From: a virus
Reading direction: 5' to 3' (one strand)
Length of the DNA stretch: 64,000 bases
Virus record (IMG/VR): IMGVR_UViG_3300046557_000242
Coordinates: 1 to 64,000 of that record
The notes beneath the pieces were generated by a model. The model searched no databases, was not told the origin of the DNA, and was given only the letters and a program-made list of their open reading frames with translations. A program made the translations under genes and the position numbers. This document shows, one piece after another, positions 57,794-64,000 of this stretch (position 1 is its first letter; every line of letters starts with the position of its first letter).

Positions 57794-58958
57794 GATGGAC
57801 TCCAGTCTGATGGTCTTGCAGGCGATGCTTGATGACGTCGCCGTAGAGCTTCCAGGTGACGAACCCGACCGCGATCACACCGACCCACCAGTAGGGAGCC
57901 AGCGCGCTCGCGAGATTGTGGACGCTGTCCATGATCCCCTGGAACTGCTGGACCTTGTCGACCATGCCCTGCGCCTTATCGAGCATGCCGCTCTGCTGAG
58001 CGCCGCCGAGAGCGCCAGCACCGACCATGATCTTCGACATCAGCGAACCCTTGTCGGCCGTGGCGACCGTCTGCGAGCCCGCGGAGCGCAGGTCGTCAAC
58101 GGTTGCGGAGGCTCGCTCGGGAGCGATCTCGCGCTTGTCCTCGGTCTTGTCGAGGATGGCCGTGGTCTCGTCGTTCGGGTGGCCGGTGATCTTCAGGCCC
58201 TCGCGCCGCTGGAATGCGGAGCAGGCGCCCGTGGTCAGGTCACCCCACTCGCCGTCGACCTTGCCGATGCTGAACCCCAGCTCCTTCAGCTTGGTCTGAT
58301 AGACCAGCGTGATGGTCTTACCGGGCTTGGGATAGAACTCGCCGCTCGCGATCTGACCGAGCCGGCGCTCCCAGCGCTCGTCCGCAGTCTTCATGCGGGT
58401 GTCGTAGTTGTTCTGCTTGTAGCCGGCGCCGTTGTAGCCGCGGGCGAACGAAGCGAAGTTCTTGGCCACCAGGAACTTGTCCAGGTGGTTCACGGAAATC
58501 TCGCGGACCAGCGCATCGACCTGCTCGGCGATGCCCTTCGACAACTCCTCGACCATCGCGGTCGCGTTGGGATAGTGCAGACTCTCGGCATTGAAGCCCA
58601 TGGTCTGACCGAGACCCCAAGACGCCGCACGGTTGGCGACCTCCTCGTCGATCGCGCGAGCCTTGGCGATGACATTGAGCCGGCCGGCCGACGTGCCCTG
58701 ATCCTTGTACTGGGTGTTGCGGCTCCACTTCGGGATCGCCAGACCCGCCATGATGGCGGCCTTCAGCTTGCTCGGCTGATGCTTCGTGAGTTCCGAATAG
58801 AACTTGTGACGCTCGAACAGCAGCGAGGGCGTGTGGTTGTCCTGTTCGAACGGCTTGCCGGACGTCTCGCATTCCACGACCGCAAGCAGGGCAGACGCGG
58901 GCCAACCCTTGGCCTTCGCCGCCTGCACGATGGCGTCGATGATCTCTTGACTGAACAT
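57786..58958 (-). CDS. N-acetylmuramidase endolysin with C-terminal TM
   Basis: A 390-residue protein with three parts. Residues ~1-190 match the DUF3380 N-acetylmuramidase domain: LLAVVECETSGKPFEQDNHT with a catalytic Glu, and WGLGQTMGFNAESL. Residues ~205-265 (LKELGFSIGKVDGEWGDLTT, ACSAFQRREGL) are a peptidoglycan-binding domain. Residues ~352-372 (LAPYWWVGVIAVGFVTWKLY) are a TM segment. It should cut the glycan strand. The C-terminal TM is unusual for an endolysin and may hold it at the inner membrane until lysis. Confidence 0.82.
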   Translation of the reverse strand: MFSQEIIDAIVQAAKAKGWPASALLAVVECETSGKPFEQDNHTPSLLFERHKFYSELTKHQPSKLKAAIMAGLAIPKWSRNTQYKDQGTSAGRLNVIAKARAIDEEVANRAASWGLGQTMGFNAESLHYPNATAMVEELSKGIAEQVDALVREISVNHLDKFLVAKNFASFARGYNGAGYKQNNYDTRMKTADERWERRLGQIASGEFYPKPGKTITLVYQTKLKELGFSIGKVDGEWGDLTTGACSAFQRREGLKITGHPNDETTAILDKTEDKREIAPERASATVDDLRSAGSQTVATADKGSLMSKIMVGAGALGGAQQSGMLDKAQGMVDKVQQFQGIMDSVHNLASALAPYWWVGVIAVGFVTWKLYGDVIKHRLQDHQTGVHLG

Positions 58959-58973
58959 GTGATACTCGTTGGT

Positions 58974-60149
58974 TTACTGGGTGAAGCCGCCCTGATTGAT
59001 GGCGTCGATGTCGCTCTGCGACAGATCCCAGCGATTGACGTCGGGGTGGAGACGCAGATATTCGCCGAGCGTTTCGCCCGGGCCTGGCGTCATGAACTCC
59101 TTGGATGCTTCCTCGTAATTCGAGCCGTCACCCGGCGCCTTGCATTCCATCTGGGACTTGATGCCGGTGCTCTTGACGTAGGTGTGGGTGACTTTGTCGA
59201 TGACGTATGAGCCGTTGATTCCGTCCCGCATGCCGGTTACGAGCAGCGTCTGCTGATCCCTGATCCAAGGATCTCCCTTGGCGAGGTCAAACGTTGCCTG
59301 AACCTCGGCACGCTTGAAGTTCTCCGCCTGAGACGAAGCCGCAGCCTTTGCCTCAGCCTCGGAGTTGAAGAGCTGGCCGATGTTGAACGCGCCGCCGAAC
59401 TTCTTCGCCAGACCGACGCCGCCATCTCCGCTGGTGATAGCCGAGCCCACCCATTTGCGGACCATCTCGTCCTTGTCGAAGTACGACGCCTTGACCTCGC
59501 CGTAGCCCGGCTTGCTGGTGTATCGGACGTTCCAGGTGCCGAAGTGCTCCGGGTGCAGCACGAGCGTCGGCAGCACCGTTCCGCTTGCGGTAGCGGCACC
59601 GTCACGCTTGACGAACATCAGCTTGCCGTCGACGACCTTGGCCACAGCGCCAGTGAGACGCTCCAGCTCGTGGATCATGTGAAGGTTGCTGGTGATCTGG
59701 TTCTTGAAGGGGATCTGGATGTCCGAAAGACCGCCGGAGATTGCCGTTCCGAGACCGGTCTGACCTGCCATGTGGCCGAGGATCTGACCAACGGTGAAGT
59801 TGGCGAACTCCCGGATCGCTGGAGCTTTCTGAATGTCGCTCGATCCGGTGGACTTGCCGACCATCTTGATGTTCCTCGGCGGTCCAAGGAACGAGACGTC
59901 ATCGATCTCGAAGGTGCCCATGTAGGCGAGGCCGACCTCTTCGTAGCCGAGCCAGATCTGAAGATCTTCTCCGACCAGCGGCCGGGATACCCTCCAGTCG
60001 CGATCGTCGACGAGGATCGTGCATTGGTCGTCGTTGCCGTTGCCGGACTGGAGATCGACCCTGATCTGGAGAGTCCGGTCGTTGAGCCGGCCCGTGATGT
60101 CCTCCGCGCCTTTGTAGACCTGGAAGATCGGGGTGTAGCCGGTGGTCAC
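58974..60149 (-). CDS. P2 gpD-like baseplate hub/late control protein
   Basis: A 391-residue protein starting at GTG 60149 with AGGAGG 5 bases away. TPIFQVYKGAEDITGRLNDR, LQIWLGYEEVGLAYMGTFEI and AQVTFDLA-type strands fit the GpD/late-control D superfamily, the hub protein of contractile tails. KNQITSNLHMIHELERLTGA and VRYTSKPGYGEVKASYFDKD are typical. The C-terminus ends with ETLGEYLRLHPDVNRWDL, possibly a LysM-like end. It follows tail genes U and X in the P2 order. Confidence 0.8.
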   Translation of the reverse strand: MTTGYTPIFQVYKGAEDITGRLNDRTLQIRVDLQSGNGNDDQCTILVDDRDWRVSRPLVGEDLQIWLGYEEVGLAYMGTFEIDDVSFLGPPRNIKMVGKSTGSSDIQKAPAIREFANFTVGQILGHMAGQTGLGTAISGGLSDIQIPFKNQITSNLHMIHELERLTGAVAKVVDGKLMFVKRDGAATASGTVLPTLVLHPEHFGTWNVRYTSKPGYGEVKASYFDKDEMVRKWVGSAITSGDGGVGLAKKFGGAFNIGQLFNSEAEAKAAASSQAENFKRAEVQATFDLAKGDPWIRDQQTLLVTGMRDGINGSYVIDKVTHTYVKSTGIKSQMECKAPGDGSNYEEASKEFMTPGPGETLGEYLRLHPDVNRWDLSQSDIDAINQGGFTQ

Positions 60150-60160
60150 GCATGCCTCCT

Positions 60161-60190
60161 AAAAACAAAAGGCCGCCCCGAAGGACGGCC
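60161..60190 (-). terminator. UUCG-loop terminator between tail genes X and D
   Basis: On the - strand GGCCGTCC-TTCG-GGGCGGCC (8-bp stem, one U-G pair, UUCG tetraloop), then TTTTGTTTTT. It is a strong intrinsic terminator placed inside the tail gene series, just upstream of the gpD ribosome site. Confidence 0.8.
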
Positions 60191-60192
60191 AG

Positions 60193-60208
60193 ATACGCGA
60201 TCGCGTAT
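60193..60208. promoter_or_regulatory. Perfect 16-bp palindrome
   Basis: ATACGCGATCGCGTAT is fully self-complementary. It sits between gpX and the terminator. Confidence 0.55.
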
Positions 60209-60219
60209 AATTTCGGTTT

Positions 60220-60235
60220 ATACGCAAGTGCGTAT
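60220..60235. promoter_or_regulatory. Second palindrome of the same family
   Basis: ATACGCA-AG-TGCGTAT, arms perfect. It shares ATACGC/GCGTAT with the palindrome at 60193. Between them lies an AT-rich segment with TATAAT (+) and TATAAA (-), a possible promoter with two operators. Confidence 0.55.
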
Positions 60236-60238
60236 GAA

Positions 60239-60460
60239 CTACTTCCAGAGGAAGATCTGGGGAATGACCGGAGGTCTCGTGAGCTTCTTCGGCGGCTCCG
60301 GGAGATTGATCGAGAGACCCATGGGCAGCACGATGCCGCGAAGCTCGATGCCGTCGTTCTGCTCGATCACCCACTCGACGATGTCGTTGTCCGACGAGCC
60401 GTAGCGGGCGTAGCAGATTCGGTCGAGTCGATCGTAGAGCTTGGTGATGTACGTCGACAT
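60239..60460 (-). CDS. P2 gpX-like tail protein
   Basis: A 73-residue protein. YDRLDRICYARYGSSDNDIV then GIVLPMGLSINLPEPPKK matches the tail protein X family (LysM-like), which caps or connects the tail hub in P2-like phages. It overlaps the gpU gene by one base. Its role is structural in the baseplate/tail. Confidence 0.8.
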   Translation of the reverse strand: MSTYITKLYDRLDRICYARYGSSDNDIVEWVIEQNDGIELRGIVLPMGLSINLPEPPKKLTRPPVIPQIFLWK

Positions 60461-60966
60461 TAGCTGGTCACCACTTCACTGAGGAGGTCTGTGGCCGACG
60501 CGAGGTCGTCGCCGTAGCGCGTCAGCTCCAGGGAGAAGTCGATCTTGTGAGCGATACCGATCGGACCGATCTTCTGCTCGGTGGTCCGCACTCGTCGGAT
60601 GACGTAATTGCCGATCACTTCTGAGCCATATCCATCGGGATTAGCCAGCGGGTAGAACCTGACCATGAGCATCGGCTTACCGGCTCGGCCGGCGGCGCGC
60701 ATGCGCTCGATCGTGGAAAGGCCACCGAAGTGGTAGGGGAACATGCGGCCTTCGATGACCACGTTGTCTTCGCCCGGACCGGTGAACTGCATCGCAGGAT
60801 CGCGCGAAAGGCGATCGGCCGATGTCCAGGTGTATTGCGCGTCGCGTTGAATCGTTTCGAAGTTTGGGGTGTCGATGCCCTTCTGCGGCACGTAGAAGAG
60901 GATCAGTCCGGTCTCGTCGCTCGCGTTGGGGTCCTGCGAACCAAGACCGAGTAGAACGTCTGCCAT
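60460..60966 (-). CDS. P2 gpU-like tail protein
   Basis: A 168-residue protein. FETIQRDAQYTWTSADRLSR, ERMRAAGRAGKPMLMVRFYP and HKIDFSLELTRYGDD fit the GpU family, which interacts with the tube end in P2-type tails. It lies between the tape measure and gpX as in P2 (T-U-X-D order). Confidence 0.8.
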   Translation of the reverse strand: MADVLLGLGSQDPNASDETGLILFYVPQKGIDTPNFETIQRDAQYTWTSADRLSRDPAMQFTGPGEDNVVIEGRMFPYHFGGLSTIERMRAAGRAGKPMLMVRFYPLANPDGYGSEVIGNYVIRRVRTTEQKIGPIGIAHKIDFSLELTRYGDDLASATDLLSEVVTS

Positions 60967-61040
60967 CTATGTCCTCGAAAATGTTGGAGTAGGAACCCCG
61001 GCCCCGCAGGGCCGAGGTAGTAGTTGTTGCCCCACAGGGC

Positions 61041-64000
61041 TTAGGTGTATTCCGACGCGGTATCGTGAGTTCGCCACTGCATCGACTCGTCGATCCGGCG
61101 CTGCACGAGCGTTGCCAGTGCTTCCGGATCGTGCGAGCTGCCGTTGATGTGGATCGCCACATTGCCAGAGTTCGACCGGATGTCGCCCGCCCCTGCTCCC
61201 GGCCTTGCAGCCGTGGGAGAAGGCACGTTCTTGATCATGTCGGTCGGAGACGGCACGTTGGTGATCGGGCTGTCCGGCGTGCCGGCGATGCCCTGATCCA
61301 GGAACTGACGGAAGCGGATCGCCTTGTTACGACCGCCCGGGCCGACCCAGTCGGTGAACTCGTTGCCATCCTGCTTGCCAGTCCTCGGGTCTCGGAGATG
61401 AAGCCCAGGAATGCCGGTCCGCCTCGATCCGTTGGGATCGGTCGGAAGGCCCTGATCGGTGTAGCCACCGATGACATGACTTCCTGCGAGAGCGCCGTTG
61501 GTCAACGAGTCGTACTGCCCGAAAAGCTTCGGGTTGCGCTGCAGCTTCGCGATTGCCGGCTCAAGTTCGCCTCGACGAATTGGCCCGTAAAAGCTGTTCC
61601 TGCGACCCCTCTTATCGTGGCTCTGCGTGCCATCAGCGTTGTAGCCGAGCATCTGACGGAGGGTTTTGCCCTCCATATCGGCACGGTTCATGAGGCTCTC
61701 GATCGTACCGCCCCGACTTGCTCCTTCGGTCATTTGCATGGCCGCAAGGTGCATTCTAAGGGTCGGATCGTTCTTGATTTCCTCAGCAAACCTCGCTCGA
61801 CGAGCGGCAAGGAAGGAGTTGCCACTGAGGCCCTTGCCCACGCTCATGTCAGCGATGCCGCCCGGAGCAGCTCCGATGGACGGCACCTTGTTGCCGCCCG
61901 TGAGAGCGCCAACACCGCCGTGACGAAGGATGCTGCCGCTACGGCCGACCCCGAAACTCGGGAGAGCCTCGCCCGGCGTGCTCTTGAGCAAGCTGGGGAC
62001 GCCGCCGATGAGACCGCCACTGAACCCGCCGCCACCGCCTCCAGAGGAGGACAGGCCGCGGCCGGAGCCGCCGCCGAGCGCCGCGTACTGCAGCCCGCCG
62101 CTTCCGTTACGGAAAGCAGCAAGCTCGACCTTGCCGGTGAACTTGTTCAGGTTCTCGGCCAGATCGCTGGTTCGCCCTCGACTCGAGAAGTCGGTCGCAC
62201 CGATTGAGCTGGTCTTCTTGTAGTTCGGGTCCTGAGCCTTCTTCTGCTCTTCAAGGTACTTCTTGATCCACTGCTCGTTCTCGCCGGCATAGCCGTTGCC
62301 GAACTGGTACCAGGGCTGGTACTTCTTGCGCGCCGCGTCGATGGTCCCTTGCCCGTATTTCGAGCGCAGTTCCTTCCACTTGGCGGCGCCGTTGTTCAGC
62401 TCGTCGTCTTCCTGGTTGGTCGTCATGCCGCCGACAGCGGCAACAGAACCCGGACCGCCGGCATACTTCGCGATGAACTGCAGGACCGGACTGGCCTTGA
62501 GCACCGTGAGAATGGCCGCAAGTCCCTCAAAGAAGTGGATGACGGTCACCATCGTCTCGGCAAGCGCGCCGATCGACTTGAGGGCAACAGCCAGCTCTAC
62601 GAGGTGGCCGGTGAACCTCCCCATCGCTTCCGGATCTGTGCCAGAGAATGCCGCAGCAGCGGAGTGGAACATAGTCGAGAACACGTTCCACAGCTTCACC
62701 ATTTCGGACACGAAGCCCTTGGTGAACAACCTGACCTTTTCGGCCCAGCCCTTTCCATCGAGATCATTCGCGTCGCCGAACGTGGACTTGAGCATCTCGG
62801 TCCAGTTATCGAAACCGAGACCCTGCACAATGCCGTCCGTGAACCCCTCGACGATCGTGGAGATCTTGGACGTGTCGAATTTTCCGAGGTATCCTACGAA
62901 GAAGTCCTGGATTTCCCCGAAAGCCTTCTCCAGACCGGCACCGGTCGCTTCCCAGACAAGTGTCATCGCTGCAACCAGCGACTTCCATCGACCAGCGAGC
63001 GACTTCAGCTTTTTGTCGTTGATCTCGTCGAGCTTGAGGGCATTCTTGGGATCGCGAATGTCCGCCAGGACCTTGGAGAGGTTGGTGTACTCCTTGACGA
63101 AGACAGCCAGCTCATCGCGCCACTCGCGCATACCCAGCAGGTTGAGCGCTTTCTGCGCGTCCTGCGGGTTCATTCGATCGATCTTTCCGAAGATCGCCAT
63201 CATCGTGTCAGCGGGATTGGCCAATATCTTCCGGGACATGTCGCCCCGGCCGCCCATTCCGAGCATATTTCCCAGCGCGCCGAGATCGTTTGCTCGCTTG
63301 CCCTTCGCGTTCTTAGCGCCGGCCAGTTCATTGTACATGAACTGGATTGCACCACCGGCCTTGCCAGACTGCAGACCGGCCGACACGCCGATCGACGTGA
63401 AGGCGGAAAGGTCTTCGGCCTTGAAGTTCTTGTTGACCAGGACGCCGGCAGCCTTGCGGTTGGCCGCAATGATTTCGTTCGAGTCGGCAGCCGTGTCGAT
63501 GTTGGCGATTGCGACTGCGTTGAGGACGCTTTTCAGCTTGGCTGGATCAAGCTTCGACATGTCCTGCGTAAGGGTCGCCACTCGGGTCGCAAACTTGGTC
63601 GTCTCGCGCAGGTCGATGTCGAGGCCGGCTCCGGCCTTCATGATCGTATCGGTGACGCCCTGTGCCAGCTCCTTTGGAACACCTGCCTTGATTACCTCGG
63701 TGTAGGCATCAATCATCTTGTCCGGAGACAGACCGTACTTGATAGCAGCGGCGTTGCCGTAGGACTGCCGCATCTTGCGGACTTCGTCCTGGCTCATCTC
63801 GCCGAACATCCGCAGGTTGGTCTCTGCGGTGTCTGCCTTCATACGGGTCCTGAAGGCACTAACAGCTCCGTAACCCGTTGCACCGGCCGTAGCGGCTGCA
63901 TAGGGTGCAGCTCGGTTGCCGATACGTGACATGGAGCGAACGCTGTCCATGGCATCGCGACGCATACGGGCAAGATTGGTGAAGTGGCGACGCTGCCTCA
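61041..64000 (-). CDS. Tail tape-measure protein with lysozyme-like C-terminus, 5'-truncated
   Basis: The frame is open past the right window edge; the ATG at 63965 may not be the true start, since RRHFTNLA is read in frame upstream. At least 985 residues are visible. The N-terminal half is helical (RMFGEMSQDEVRKMRQSYGN; tape-measure Phage_min_tail-type). There are hydrophobic segments near the middle (LIVIHFFEGLAAILT-like). The C-terminal ~250 residues (NSFLAARRARFAEEIKNDPT, then ESLMNRADMEGKTL and YGPIRRGELEPAIAKL) match a cell-wall-degrading domain common in rhizobial tape measures. It sets tail length and may open peptidoglycan. Confidence 0.85.
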   Translation of the reverse strand, partial: RQRRHFTNLARMRRDAMDSVRSMSRIGNRAAPYAAATAGATGYGAVSAFRTRMKADTAETNLRMFGEMSQDEVRKMRQSYGNAAAIKYGLSPDKMIDAYTEVIKAGVPKELAQGVTDTIMKAGAGLDIDLRETTKFATRVATLTQDMSKLDPAKLKSVLNAVAIANIDTAADSNEIIAANRKAAGVLVNKNFKAEDLSAFTSIGVSAGLQSGKAGGAIQFMYNELAGAKNAKGKRANDLGALGNMLGMGGRGDMSRKILANPADTMMAIFGKIDRMNPQDAQKALNLLGMREWRDELAVFVKEYTNLSKVLADIRDPKNALKLDEINDKKLKSLAGRWKSLVAAMTLVWEATGAGLEKAFGEIQDFFVGYLGKFDTSKISTIVEGFTDGIVQGLGFDNWTEMLKSTFGDANDLDGKGWAEKVRLFTKGFVSEMVKLWNVFSTMFHSAAAAFSGTDPEAMGRFTGHLVELAVALKSIGALAETMVTVIHFFEGLAAILTVLKASPVLQFIAKYAGGPGSVAAVGGMTTNQEDDELNNGAAKWKELRSKYGQGTIDAARKKYQPWYQFGNGYAGENEQWIKKYLEEQKKAQDPNYKKTSSIGATDFSSRGRTSDLAENLNKFTGKVELAAFRNGSGGLQYAALGGGSGRGLSSSGGGGGGFSGGLIGGVPSLLKSTPGEALPSFGVGRSGSILRHGGVGALTGGNKVPSIGAAPGGIADMSVGKGLSGNSFLAARRARFAEEIKNDPTLRMHLAAMQMTEGASRGGTIESLMNRADMEGKTLRQMLGYNADGTQSHDKRGRRNSFYGPIRRGELEPAIAKLQRNPKLFGQYDSLTNGALAGSHVIGGYTDQGLPTDPNGSRRTGIPGLHLRDPRTGKQDGNEFTDWVGPGGRNKAIRFRQFLDQGIAGTPDSPITNVPSPTDMIKNVPSPTAARPGAGAGDIRSNSGNVAIHINGSSHDPEALATLVQRRIDESMQWRTHDTASEYT

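Overview
The window is about 64 kb of a temperate bacteriophage or integrated prophage with a contractile (myovirus) tail. It starts inside one gene and ends inside the tape-measure gene, so the capsid, portal and terminase genes lie outside it. The likely host is an alphaproteobacterium, probably of the Hyphomicrobiales (Bradyrhizobium/Rhizobium type). This is inferred from GC-rich codon use, the excisionase and tape-measure types, and an attachment core that copies the 3' half of a tRNA-Pro(CGG) gene. Genes are packed tightly, often with ATGA, GTGA or TGATG start/stop overlaps.

Layout. Positions 1-53006 run almost entirely on the + strand and hold early, replication, nucleotide and accessory genes. 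1860-4672 holds small genes, including a phosphoribosyltransferase-like protein and a Myb/SANT-like protein. 5022-12567 is an operon with a zinc peptidase, a RIIA-like GHKL ATPase, a RIIB-like protein and two conserved phage proteins. 13726-18722 holds a UvrD-type helicase, many small proteins, a GIY-YIG protein and an XRE regulator. 18746-20358 (- strand) holds a LexA/CI-type repressor and a RuvC-like resolvase. 20483-23761 is the replication module: an initiator gene containing iteron-like repeats, a split primase/helicase and SSB. 26050-28586 is a recombination set (DnaQ-like exonuclease, YqaJ-type exonuclease, probable annealing protein). 30887-40696 covers nucleotide metabolism (two MazG-like enzymes, class II ribonucleotide reductase, ThyX) and a secreted solute-binding-like protein. 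41466-43080 is the excisionase-integrase-attP module. 43114-53006 is an accessory region with secreted proteins, a dCMP deaminase, an MT-A70 methyltransferase and a 2OG-Fe(II) oxygenase-like protein.

From 53003 to the right end everything runs on the - strand and converges on the early arm at about 53.0 kb. In transcription order this arm is tape measure, P2-like gpU, gpX and gpD, muramidase endolysin, Rz and Rz1-like spanins, a one-TM holin candidate, then a large metallophosphoesterase-like protein, a deoxyribosyltransferase-like protein, a dNMP kinase and small proteins.

The most striking signal is a 16-bp imperfect palindrome with consensus YTTGCTTGAATGCAAA. About twenty copies sit just upstream of ribosome binding sites at the heads of non-structural transcription units on both strands. 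Their conserved GAATGCAAA half nearly always points into the downstream gene. No copy was found upstream of the tail and lysis genes inside the window. It looks like a phage-wide operator or promoter element. Other notable structures are the five repeats inside the initiator gene, the attP core with CTGTACCCCA repeats on both sides, and a UUCG-loop terminator plus two perfect palindromes between tail genes X and D.
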